A DNA stretch of 64,000 bases from JAVBMP01 sp031552195. GTDB taxonomy: Bacteria; Desulfobacterota; Desulfovibrionia; Desulfovibrionales; Desulfovibrionaceae. This document shows, piece after piece, positions 1-7,203 of the stretch. The translations under genes were made by a program, and so were the position numbers. The notes under the pieces are model-generated. The model saw only the letters and a program-made list of their open reading frames with translations. It was not told where the DNA came from and searched no databases. The stretch's first letter is position 1, and each line of letters starts with the position of its first letter. Location of the stretch: positions 1 through 64,000 of the forward strand of contig JAVBMT010000002.1 in assembly GCA_031552195.1 (NCBI GenBank), in the 5' to 3' direction.

Positions 1-2
1 CC

Positions 3-110
3 AGCAAGCAAGCACTGGTGAGCCAGATTATGAACTATATCAAGAACTACAACCAACTTTGGGCAAAGCCTTTTCGCTGGACGTACACAGGTGAACCGCT
101 TACCGCATAA
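3..110 (+). pseudogene. IS630-family transposase, C-terminal fragment (cut by window edge)
   Basis: Frame 3 is open from the first base to the TAA at 108-110 and encodes 35 residues. It ends with a YNQLWAKPFRW stretch and then TYTGEPL, the typical C-terminus of IS630/Tc1-mariner-type DDE transposases. The upstream part lies outside the window, so whether the gene is intact is unknown. An element end could lie near the TA dinucleotide at 139-140, since this family duplicates TA on insertion, but no second end is visible. Family assignment is fairly sure because the C-terminal pattern is distinctive. Confidence 0.75.
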
Positions 111-429
111 ATGCGTACTTATTTTCAGGACGTAACACTAGCCGCATGGATATGTCTCTTCAGTATGGCTGCGATTATAGTGAAACCTTTCAGGGAATTC
201 AGCGCGGGGCAGAGCGAAACGCAACCCTCAAAAGCAAAAAAAGCTTGCGGCGCAACCGTAAGGTCTGAAACTTCCGGCCGGGAGGAGAGGAAATTTCCGG
301 TCTTTTGGAAGATATTCTAATGCCCTGCCTGAAAAAAATCCTGCGTTCGTTTTAATATTGGCGGCGCGCGTCCGCTGGCTTTCCGGCGCTCGGGGGCGGA
401 TGTTTTGCATGCCATGCCGGCAAATTGCA
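111..429. other. Non-coding stretch, no gene seen
   Basis: This lies between the transposase stop and the putative promoter of the next gene. A 69-codon frame is present on the plus strand, but its protein shows no domain and no convincing ribosome binding site. The first 30 bases probably belong to the end of the insertion sequence. Confidence 0.5.
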
Positions 430-458
430 TTGCCAGAAAATTGCAATTATGTCATAAT
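430..458 (+). promoter_or_regulatory. Putative sigma70 promoter of the outer-membrane protein gene
   Basis: TTGCCA at 430-435 and CATAAT at 453-458 are separated by 17 bases, a good sigma70-type match. Transcription would start near 465, leaving a leader of about 165 bases before the ATG at 630. Confidence 0.5.
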
Positions 459-531
459 CCCATGACCGATAGATATTTACTGGTTTAAAGCGTATGCGGA
501 TTATTTAATAAGTTAATTATCTTTTTAGTTA

Positions 532-557
532 GGAGCTCCGGCCTTCGCTCCTTTTTT
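532..557 (+). terminator. Leader terminator or attenuator upstream of the outer-membrane protein gene
   Basis: GGAGC at 532-536 pairs with GCTCC at 547-551 and is followed at once by a T-run. It lies between the predicted promoter (430-458) and the coding region (630), so it would stop transcription after about 90 bases. It could be an attenuator or the end of a small RNA. Confidence 0.5.
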
Positions 558-629
558 ATCGTGGGCCTAACGCAGGTGTTTTCGCCAAGTTTTACGACGA
601 CTGCGACAACGTGAGGACAGGGAGAAGAA

Positions 630-1511
630 ATGAGGAAGAACGTTTTTGTGTGTTTGGCGCTTGCGCTGGTTTTCGCGGCCGCGCTCCCCGCCCTGGCAGA
701 GGAAGCGATCAATAACGGGCAGGCTAAACTCGCGGAAGAAGCTTTGCCGCTGCAGGGCGAAGAAATCAACAACGGGCAGGATATTACCAGGCCCCTTACC
801 AGATTCGACTTGCGTTATCAGTTTCAGAACGCCCCCATCGTCGGGGATCAGAATCATGATGACGTGCACCTCCTTACACTGCGCGTAGACAAGCCTTTTA
901 ACCTTGGGAACGGCTGGCTGTTCGCCTTCCGCGCGGATTTGCCCCTGATGATGACCAACCGCAGAACTCTGGATAACCTGGATGGGGATATGGAGTTCGG
1001 CCTGGCTGACTCCCTGGTGCAAGGGCTCCTGATTAAAGTCGTCAACCAGCGTTTCGCATGGGCTGCCGGAACGCAGGTCATTTTCCCCACCGCCACTGAC
1101 GACCAGTTCGGCGCGGGCAAGTACCGCGTTGTGCCCACGGTGGCCGCGCGCATAACCACGGACGAAGTTCTCAAGGGCAGCTGGGTGGCCCTTGCGGCTC
1201 AGTGGGATACCGACTTTGCGGAAAGCCGCAGCAACTCGACGGAAATCAATGAGTTGAAGTTCGCGCCGGTTGTGAACATTCCCCTTCCGAACCATTGGTT
1301 CATCACCCTGTTCCCGACCCCGGACATTCGCTACAATATGGGCGACGTACGCTCGATTGACAGCGGACGTTGGTTCGTGCCCGCTGACGTTATGGTCGGC
1401 AAGATGTTCGGGCGAAATGTGGTTGCCACTCTTGAAGCCTCGGTTCCGATCATCAATGACTACAAGGTGTATGATTTCAAATGCGAAGCCCGCGTCGGCT
1501 ACTTTTTTTAG
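630..1511 (+). CDS. Putative outer-membrane beta-barrel protein
   Basis: The product is 293 residues long. It opens with a clear signal peptide: MRKN, a hydrophobic core and a likely cut after ALA near residue 23. The rest alternates polar and hydrophobic residues in short segments rich in aromatic residues and ends in GYFF, the terminal aromatic residue expected of barrels folded by the BAM complex. A GGGAGAAG ribosome site precedes the ATG. It resembles uncharacterised porin- or transporter-like barrels, but no substrate can be named. Its own promoter, leader terminator and strong downstream terminator suggest a single-gene unit. Function is inferred from architecture only. Confidence 0.7.
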   Translation: MRKNVFVCLALALVFAAALPALAEEAINNGQAKLAEEALPLQGEEINNGQDITRPLTRFDLRYQFQNAPIVGDQNHDDVHLLTLRVDKPFNLGNGWLFAFRADLPLMMTNRRTLDNLDGDMEFGLADSLVQGLLIKVVNQRFAWAAGTQVIFPTATDDQFGAGKYRVVPTVAARITTDEVLKGSWVALAAQWDTDFAESRSNSTEINELKFAPVVNIPLPNHWFITLFPTPDIRYNMGDVRSIDSGRWFVPADVMVGKMFGRNVVATLEASVPIINDYKVYDFKCEARVGYFF

Positions 1512-1518
1512 AATCTGA

Positions 1519-1562
1519 TTGCAAAAATCTTTCTGGAAATAATTCCGGATATTTTTGCAATT
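1519..1562. other. Long inverted repeat directly after the barrel gene
   Basis: ATTGCAAAAAT and ATTTTTGCAAT flank an inner CTGGAA/TTCCGG pair, forming a long AT-rich hairpin that begins eight bases after the stop codon. It has no T-run and probably acts as a 3' mRNA-stabilising or processing structure ahead of the terminator at 1599. Confidence 0.4.
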
Positions 1563-1598
1563 ACATCTGGAAATAGAACCGATCAGGCGCGCTAGCTG

Positions 1599-1630
1599 GT
1601 CCCGGCCGCATTGCGGCCGGGACTTTTTTA
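1599..1630 (+). terminator. Rho-independent terminator of the barrel gene
   Basis: GTCCCGGCCGCA and TGCGGCCGGGAC form a 12-bp GC-rich stem followed by a run of seven T residues. Confidence 0.9.
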
Positions 1631-1710
1631 TTTTGAAGGTTTGAACTTACGGGCCATGCCTCGCCGCCCACGCCAACCTCTCAGGCGTCCGGTTGTTCAG
1701 GGGCAGGGCG

Positions 1711-1894
1711 CTACAGCATTTTAACTTTGGAATATCGCTGCAAGAATCGGTTTTGGATACAGAAGGCTATATTTTATCCGGCATGTACAAGCCCAAACCG
1801 GCTTGCACTAAAGGCACGCCGCGCTGCCCGCTTGCGGGCGTATGCTAACGCGCCCGCCAGGGCATTTAAACTTTTTCAAAGTTAAAATGCCCTA
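1711..1894. repeat. Dispersed intergenic repeat, full-length copy A
   Basis: A roughly 184-bp element that recurs at 43777-43959, about four-fifths identical by eye. Its two ends carry inverted copies of a GCATTTTAACTTTG-type sequence, and the right end (1859-1893) folds into a hairpin with GGGCATTT/AAATGCCC arms. The inner part contains the core GCACGCCGCGCTG and CGCTTGCGGGCG, shared with shorter copies elsewhere in the window. The right end overlaps the stop codon of the LysR gene. No ORF is present, so it is a MITE- or REP-like element. Confidence 0.7.
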
Positions 1895-2803
1895 CAACAC
1901 ATTCAAGTCCACCATCCAGTTTTTTGCCGGAGTCCATTTGCGGCAGTATGAGAGAAACTGGTCCATATTTATGGAGTGGTGCTTTTTGGCGTGGTAGCAC
2001 AGCGAAAAAGTGCGCGGAAACTTTTTTTCAAGCGGAATGACGGCGAAACGGCTGCTGAAAGAAGGCAGTTCGGCTATCAGCCGCGAAGTGAAGGTTATGC
2101 CTATTTTTTGCGCAACCATGCCGAGTATCGCGTCCGGCGAACTCAGGGTCAGGGCCTCGGTATAAGGCGCGATAAGCGGGGCCAGGTTATAGTCGAAATA
2201 TTCTCTGGTGCCGGAAGCTCTTTCACGCAGAATCCAACGTTGCCCCAGCAACGCTTCCAGCGGGTGTTCACCGCCGGAAGCCAGGGCGTGCCCACGGTGC
2301 GCCACAACAACCATTTCATCGTCAAGCCACTGCTCGAACACGAGGTCGGGGTGGTGTTCCTCTCCTTCAAGCAAGGCCGCGTCCAGGGCGAATGAGGCGA
2401 CCATGTCGCACAGTTCGTTGCTGTTCGCTATATAGGCGGCGGGCAGCCAAAGGCCCGTTTTTTCAAAGCCGCCCAAAAGCTGCGGAAGAATAAAGCTGCC
2501 TATGGTTTTGCTGGCCCCAACGTTCAGGAAGGGGTCTGTTCCGTGCTCGGAAAACATGAGCGAAAGGTCACGCCCCCTGTGCAAAAGTTCGTCCGCCAAG
2601 GGGCGCAGGCGCTTGCCGTTGTAGTTCAGGTGCATGTGCGGGTGCACGCGGTCGAACAGCGGAGCGCCGAGTTGTTTTTCAAGCTCTTGCAGGGCCTGCG
2701 AAACGGCTCCCCGGGTTATATATAGCTCCGCGGCGGCCTTTCCTAAATTTTCATGGCGGGCCACAGCCATAAAAATTTGCAATTGTTTCAAGGTGATATT
2801 CAT
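1892..2803 (-). CDS. LysR-family transcriptional regulator
   Basis: The 303-residue product has an N-terminal winged helix-turn-helix (residues 1-60, beginning MNITLKQLQIF, then ITRGAVSQALQELE), a linker, and a C-terminal substrate-binding domain of the LysR_substrate type. An upstream in-frame ATG at 2869 would add 22 residues that the family lacks, so I start at 2803, although no strong ribosome site is visible for either. The gene is divergent from the TDT transporter at 2912, and LysR proteins usually control such a neighbour in response to its substrate. The effector cannot be read from sequence. Its TAG stop lies within the end of repeat copy A. Confidence 0.9.
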   Translation of the reverse strand: MNITLKQLQIFMAVARHENLGKAAAELYITRGAVSQALQELEKQLGAPLFDRVHPHMHLNYNGKRLRPLADELLHRGRDLSLMFSEHGTDPFLNVGASKTIGSFILPQLLGGFEKTGLWLPAAYIANSNELCDMVASFALDAALLEGEEHHPDLVFEQWLDDEMVVVAHRGHALASGGEHPLEALLGQRWILRERASGTREYFDYNLAPLIAPYTEALTLSSPDAILGMVAQKIGITFTSRLIAELPSFSSRFAVIPLEKKFPRTFSLCYHAKKHHSINMDQFLSYCRKWTPAKNWMVDLNVL

Positions 2804-2911
2804 ATGTTTAGTTTTTCTATATGCCTCATAAAAATTATTTCGATACCCTAAACATAAAATAAGGCGCATAAAAAGCCAAGGAAAAACATAATCAAGGAAA
2901 GGAAGACCGAA
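2804..2911. promoter_or_regulatory. Divergent LysR/TDT promoter region with imperfect inverted repeat
   Basis: TATGCCTCATAAAA near 2820 and TATTTTATG/GCGCATA near 2850-2871 form an imperfect AT-rich dyad between the two divergent starts. Its position suits a LysR-type operator, but the match is loose. Confidence 0.3.
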
Positions 2912-3919
2912 ATGTTTAATTCACTTTGCCGGCATACCGCGTCCATACCAACCGCGACTTCTGGTCTGGCGCTTGGCATCGCAGCGTTGGGCCTTGGCCT
3001 GGAAAACGCGCTTCCGCTGTATAGCCTCGGGCAAAGCATAGGGGCGATGATCGCCCTTGGCCTGCTTTTGCGGGTGGCTTGCAAGTTTATTCTGCACCCC
3101 CGCATGCTGCTGCAGGACCTTGCGCACCCGGTAGCCGGCGGTATCCTGCCCACTTTTTCAATGGGGCTTATGCTTATTTCCAAAACGCTGGGAACCTGGA
3201 GCGCCCCCGCCGGTGAGGCCGTGTGGGTGGCGGCGGTTGTGCTGCATCTTTTGCTTCTGGCCGCCTTTGTCGGCTGCCGTTTGAAATCATTCTCACTGGA
3301 TCAGATTCTGCCCAGCTGGTTCGTGCCTTTCGTGGGCATAGCCCTTGTGGCCCTTACCGTGCCCGGTCCTGAATATGAAGAAGTGGCCTACGCGCTGATG
3401 ATCTTCGGCATGTTCAACTACGCGGTGCTTCTGCCCATCGTGCTCTACCGCCTTCTTTTTTCCGCCGAGGTGGCGGACGCGGCCAAGCCCACCCTCGCTA
3501 TAATGGCCGCCCCGGCCAGCCTTTCCCTGGCCGGGTACCTTACCCTCGAGCCCGACCCTTCGCTGCTTTTGTGCGCCATCTTGCTGGGCATAGCCCTTTT
3601 GATGACCGCCCTTATATATGTCGCCTTCATCAAGTTGCTGCGCCTGCCTTTTACCCCGGCCTTCGCTTCATATACGTTCCCGATGGCTGTCGGCGCCACC
3701 GCGCTTTACAAAGTGGCCGGAGCCCTCGCGGCCTATCCCGCCGCCGCCGACTGCGTGCGCCAGTTGCGCTTCATGGCCGTTACGGAAATGTACATAGCCA
3801 CCCTGGTTGTGGGCTATGTATTCCTGCGCTACCTCATATTTTACATCCGCAAGTTCCCCCTCCCTAAATTGCGCTTCATGCCGCGCATTACGCAAAATGA
3901 ACCGGCCACCCTGCGGTAA
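2912..3919 (+). CDS. TDT/TehA-family (SLAC1-like) membrane transporter
   Basis: The product has 335 residues with about ten hydrophobic segments and short polar loops. The opening helices and spacing are those of the tellurite-resistance/dicarboxylate transporter (TDT) family, which includes TehA and SLAC1-type anion channels. A GGAAG ribosome site precedes the ATG. The divergent LysR gene suggests substrate-induced expression. Substrates in the family include sulfite, malate and other anions, so export of an inorganic anion such as sulfite is possible in a sulfur-metabolising host, but this is inference. The C-terminus is a short basic cytoplasmic tail. Confidence 0.8.
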   Translation: MFNSLCRHTASIPTATSGLALGIAALGLGLENALPLYSLGQSIGAMIALGLLLRVACKFILHPRMLLQDLAHPVAGGILPTFSMGLMLISKTLGTWSAPAGEAVWVAAVVLHLLLLAAFVGCRLKSFSLDQILPSWFVPFVGIALVALTVPGPEYEEVAYALMIFGMFNYAVLLPIVLYRLLFSAEVADAAKPTLAIMAAPASLSLAGYLTLEPDPSLLLCAILLGIALLMTALIYVAFIKLLRLPFTPAFASYTFPMAVGATALYKVAGALAAYPAAADCVRQLRFMAVTEMYIATLVVGYVFLRYLIFYIRKFPLPKLRFMPRITQNEPATLR

Positions 3920-3986
3920 GCCCTTTCCAGCAGAATTTGCGCCAAGCGGCCCATGCCTTAAGATACGGCGTGGGCCGCTTCGGCAA

Positions 3987-4062
3987 AACAGAAAAAGGAC
4001 TTACGGCTGTTACCGTAAGTCCTTTAAATTTCTGGTCGGGATGAGAAGATTTGAACTTCCGA
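3987..4062. repeat. 76-bp direct repeat copy 1: duplicated tRNA-Pro 3' end plus terminator
   Basis: It is identical over 76 bases to 5189-5264, which spans the terminator and the 3' 30 bases of the complete tRNA-Pro gene. This copy lacks the 5' part of the tRNA. Such a partial tRNA duplication is the usual signature of an attachment site left by site-specific integration. It includes a 13-bp hairpin with an AAAGGACTTACGG arm at 3994-4006. Confidence 0.85.
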
Positions 4063-4302
4063 TTGCGTCATGAACTGGGAGCGCCGGGCAAAAGAAAAAA
4101 ACCCTTATTGCGGCAAATAATTTATGAAGAGGCGCATCTGTATGTCTGGGATGAGCCGCTCAATTACCTTGACGTGATTTCCCGCATCCAGAGTGAAAAC
4201 CTGATCCTGGAGTGCAAGCCCGGCATGGTTCTGGTGGAACACGGTCAGCTGTTTCTTGAGCGCGTGGGCACGAACATTCCGGATCTGGATTTCACCGTGT
4301 AA
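4063..4302 (+). pseudogene. ABC-F ATPase, C-terminal remnant
   Basis: The 3' end of an ABC-F gene is recognisable: a Walker B region EEAHLYVWDEPLNYLDV, the following helix SRIQSENLILE, and an H-loop-like VEHG. The order matches the second ATPase domain of antibiotic-resistance-type ABC-F proteins (Lsa/Msr group). The Walker A region and everything upstream are missing. The signature region reads LGAPG instead of LSGGQ, and the H-loop has G where D is usual. The reading frame begins inside the tRNA-Pro repeat, so this looks like a decayed cargo gene left in the insertion. Confidence 0.65.
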
Positions 4303-4422
4303 AATTCCCATTTTTCAAAGCAAAAAGGCGAACTCAAGACTCTGGCCTTAACAGCGATTCTCGGATATGCAATGGCTAAAGCGTCATGTGCGCCAACATT
4401 TTTAACCCATAAGGGAAAGATT

Positions 4423-5103
4423 GTGCTGAAGAGAAACTGCTTTTACGCGCTAAAAATTATGCTGTTTGTTTCGTTTTTGCCTTTTTCCGTTTTCGCTTCC
4501 GATTTTGCCTTGGCGGCGGGGTATGAAAAGAAAATAAAAAGCGACTGCCTGACGAATCTTTATGAGGCCTTTTTGCAACCTGATAAAGAGCCTAAAGGCG
4601 AGGTTTTGGGTTTCGGTCTGACGCGCATATCGTGCGATCATGAAGGAAGCGGCGTCGGTTATGAGAAAAACGAGCGCAGGCTGTTGGTAGATATAAGCGA
4701 CAATGGCGCGGCCGCAACGTCTGCCCAGAAAATGAACATGCCGGATCAATTGGGAGACATGAGACTCAAAACGCAAAAGCTGCTCATAAGCCAGCTTGAA
4801 AAAAACATCTCGTCTTTTGAAGAGTTGCAGGCCAAAGAGCCTTCAATGGCCGCAATGCTCAAAAAGACCGCACCGCCGCCCATACGCCGGGCCGGGCCTC
4901 TGGGCGGCTCCCTGTATGTCGTTCGGCGTCCTTGCGACAGCGAGGGGGAACAATGTGGCTATGTTGAAGGGCATGCCTTGATCGAAGAACGCTTCTGGGT
5001 TGAGATTCAGATTGAAGATCATGGCGCGGCCCAATCGGATGACGCCGCGGTTGGAGCGATAAACCAAACACTTGAAGTAGTGGATTGGGGAAAATTGCGT
5101 TAG
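4423..5103 (+). CDS. Hypothetical secreted protein inside the tRNA-Pro insertion
   Basis: The GTG at 4423 follows an AAGGGAAAG ribosome site and gives 226 residues. An in-frame ATG at 4372 would add 17 residues with poorer support. The first 25 residues form a signal peptide (basic MLKR, hydrophobic LFVSFLPFSVFA). The mature part has four cysteines, in pairs near the start and the last third, and no domain I recognise. It is the only intact gene in the 1.2 kb segment bounded by the tRNA-Pro repeats and so is likely acquired DNA. Function unknown. Confidence 0.55.
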   Translation: MLKRNCFYALKIMLFVSFLPFSVFASDFALAAGYEKKIKSDCLTNLYEAFLQPDKEPKGEVLGFGLTRISCDHEGSGVGYEKNERRLLVDISDNGAAATSAQKMNMPDQLGDMRLKTQKLLISQLEKNISSFEELQAKEPSMAAMLKKTAPPPIRRAGPLGGSLYVVRRPCDSEGEQCGYVEGHALIEERFWVEIQIEDHGAAQSDDAAVGAINQTLEVVDWGKLR

Positions 5104-5188
5104 GCTGCGGGCGTAACACGTGGCCGGAGTGCGGGTTTCCTAATTTCTTCACGCCTGAACCGGGCATGCTTCCCAACCGGTGAACCCC

Positions 5189-5264
5189 AACAGAAAAAGG
5201 ACTTACGGCTGTTACCGTAAGTCCTTTAAATTTCTGGTCGGGATGAGAAGATTTGAACTTCCGA
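5189..5264. repeat. 76-bp direct repeat copy 2, overlapping the intact tRNA-Pro
   Basis: The partner of 3987-4062. It contains the tRNA-Pro terminator hairpin (5196-5227) and the 3' end of the tRNA. The distance between repeat starts is 1202 bases. Confidence 0.85.
5193..5227 (-). terminator. Terminator of tRNA-Pro
   Basis: On the minus strand AAAGGACTTACGG and CCGTAAGTCCTTT form a 13-bp stem with a six-base loop, ending in TTTTTCTG, directly after the tRNA 3' end. Confidence 0.8.
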
Positions 5265-5311
5265 CCCCACGCCCCCCAGGCGTATGCGCTACCAGGCTGC
5301 GCTACATCCCG
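5235..5311 (-). tRNA. tRNA-Pro (anticodon GGG)
   Basis: Read on the minus strand, CGGGATG pairs with CATCCCG as the acceptor stem, followed by discriminator A and an encoded CCA. The D arm (GCGCAGCCTGGTAGCGC), the anticodon loop CTGGGGG and the T loop TTCAAAT are all present, giving 77 bases. The 3' half is duplicated at 3987-4062, so this gene is the likely integration target of the neighbouring remnant. Confidence 0.95.
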
Positions 5312-5486
5312 ACATGGAGAGGTATCTACGCAGGTTAGGCTCCAAAGTCAACCCTTCACTTTCATTTTTTTGCGCAAGCCAAGCCGCCCGGCCAGGGGCG
5401 GAGGCCTTGCGATGCGCTGGTTAACGCCATGGAATAAATATCTTTTCGCTGTGCTTATGCCGCTTGAACCGCCGCCTCAACAGCGC

Positions 5487-6983
5487 TTAGCCGTTCTTTT
5501 TACTTCCCGGCAAAGGCAGCCCCAGTTTCTTCATGCGGCTGCGCACCGTAGCGGGGGGCAATTGCAGCAATTCGGCGGCCCCGCCTTTGCCCTGGATGCG
5601 CCAGCCGCTTTTCGCAAGGGCCGCTTCAAGTTCTTCAGGCGTGCCCCGGCCGCGCGGGCGCGCCCCTTCCAGCACATAGCCGTCAAAGCGCAGTTCCGTC
5701 CAGCCGTTGGCCAGGGCCAGCAATATGGCCCTTTCCATGCAGTGGCTCAACTGGCGCACATTGCCCGGCCAGCGGCAATCCTCAAGCAAACGCAAAGAGG
5801 AGCGCGCGAAGCGCGGCGCCTTGCCTCCCATTTTAACGGCCTGTTCATTATAAAAATGTTCGGCCAGCACGCTTATATCCGCCTTGCGTTCTTCCAGGGG
5901 CGGCACTTTAAGAGGGAACACCCGCAGGCGGTAAAGCAAGTCTTCCCTGAATGTTCCGGCGGCCACCATTCTATCCAGGTCGCGGTGCGTGGCCGCTATA
6001 AGGCGTATGTTTACCGGAATGCGCCGTTCGCCGCCCAGTCGGGTTATTTCCCTTTTTTCCAGGGCTTGCAGCAGTTTGGCCTGGGCCGTGGGGGAAAGTT
6101 CGCCTATTTCGTCCAAAAACAAGGTGCCGTGGTTGGCCTGTTCGAAGTATCCCCTGTGACTGGCCTGGGCTCCGGTGAAAGCTCCCTTCTCGAAACCGAA
6201 CAGCTCGCTTTCAAGCAGGGTTTCAGGCAAAGAGGCGCAGTTAACCTGCACAAAGGGAGAGCGCGCCCTTTGCGAAAGCATATGCAAAGTTTCAGCGACC
6301 AGGCCCTTGCCCGCCCCCGTGGGGCCGTGAATAAGCACCGTGCTTTCAGTGGGGGCCACCACGTCTACCATGCGCATCAGCGGGCGCAGTGACGGGCAGC
6401 GGCGCAGCAAGGCCTCAGACGAAGCGGGAAGCGCTCCGTCAGGCCGCAGCAATATCTGGCTTTCGCTGTGGCTCAGGAAAAACGGATAAGTCATGCGTTC
6501 CAGGGCCGGGCGCAAGGCGTTCAGCCCATCCGCCTGTTCCCGCCCGAAGGCGTCCCTTTCGGAGGATAAAAAAGCGAGGATCATCAAGACGTTGTCCGCC
6601 TCGTCCACATGCAGGAGCATAGCCATGCCAGATTCGTAATTGTACCCCACCGTGGTCAGGTCTATGCCTGAGCGCGCGTTCCGTTCATTGGCTCCGGACG
6701 AGGTGTGCACCTGTTTGTAGTCAGGCCCGAATATGTCGCGCCCTATGGGCACCCGCCCTTTGGCGGAAAACAAGACCTTGCGGGTATGGCGAATGTGGGT
6801 TTTGTTATATTCCAGCACGATTTTTATATATTTTTCGGCCCGGTCCTGAAACAGGAGCAGGGCCGTATCAAAAGCCACGCTTTTTTCCAGAACCCGGAAG
6901 GTGTGATGCAGGGCGTCACGGGGGGCGACCGCCGAGGCCAGGCTGCTTATCAGTTCAATATATTGTTCCGGCGCTATGTTCAC
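5487..6983 (-). CDS. Sigma54-dependent transcriptional activator (GAF-like, AAA+, Fis HTH)
   Basis: The product is 498 residues long. Residues 1-170 look like a GAF-type sensory domain. Residues about 190-420 are the AAA+ activator domain, with a Walker A reading GPTGAGKG, the sigma54-contacting GAFTGA loop, the Walker B region GTLFLDEIGEL and the R-finger segment. A short Fis-type helix-turn-helix closes the protein. It is an enhancer-binding protein that activates RNA polymerase-sigma54. The neighbour 7204-8742 is divergent and has a sigma54-type promoter at 7154-7168, so it is the likely target. The lack of a receiver domain suggests direct ligand sensing rather than phosphorylation. Confidence 0.93.
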   Translation of the reverse strand: MNIAPEQYIELISSLASAVAPRDALHHTFRVLEKSVAFDTALLLFQDRAEKYIKIVLEYNKTHIRHTRKVLFSAKGRVPIGRDIFGPDYKQVHTSSGANERNARSGIDLTTVGYNYESGMAMLLHVDEADNVLMILAFLSSERDAFGREQADGLNALRPALERMTYPFFLSHSESQILLRPDGALPASSEALLRRCPSLRPLMRMVDVVAPTESTVLIHGPTGAGKGLVAETLHMLSQRARSPFVQVNCASLPETLLESELFGFEKGAFTGAQASHRGYFEQANHGTLFLDEIGELSPTAQAKLLQALEKREITRLGGERRIPVNIRLIAATHRDLDRMVAAGTFREDLLYRLRVFPLKVPPLEERKADISVLAEHFYNEQAVKMGGKAPRFARSSLRLLEDCRWPGNVRQLSHCMERAILLALANGWTELRFDGYVLEGARPRGRGTPEELEAALAKSGWRIQGKGGAAELLQLPPATVRSRMKKLGLPLPGSKKNG

Positions 6984-7153
6984 GCTTCCTCCCGCCGCGA
7001 GTCTCGCAAGGCACGATCAAGATAACTTAAGGGCACGATAATTTCAATATAATTACCTGTTATAATGTGAATTATTATTTTAAAAGACACGAAATGCGTA
7101 GATGGGACTTTTCGTTCCTACAGTAACAACTTGAATTTATTTAATATTAAATC

Positions 7154-7168
7154 TGGCCCATTTTTTGA
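7154..7168 (+). promoter_or_regulatory. Putative sigma54 promoter of the sulfatase-superfamily gene
   Basis: TGGCCC, five bases, then TTGA gives the -24 GG and a -12 G at the exact sigma54 spacing, with A replacing the usual final C. Transcription would start near 7179, 25 bases before the ATG at 7204. The divergent gene encodes a sigma54 activator. Confidence 0.55.
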
Positions 7169-7203
7169 AACATACAAGCATAACGCTAATAAAGGAGATA
7201 AAT

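Noticed and set aside
111..320. 69-codon plus-strand frame after the transposase
   Set aside because: No ribosome site, no domain, and it overlaps the probable end of the insertion sequence.
5253..6392. Long plus-strand reading frame of 379 codons
   Set aside because: It is antisense to the sigma54 activator, which has complete domain motifs. The translation shows no domain and has antisense-type composition.
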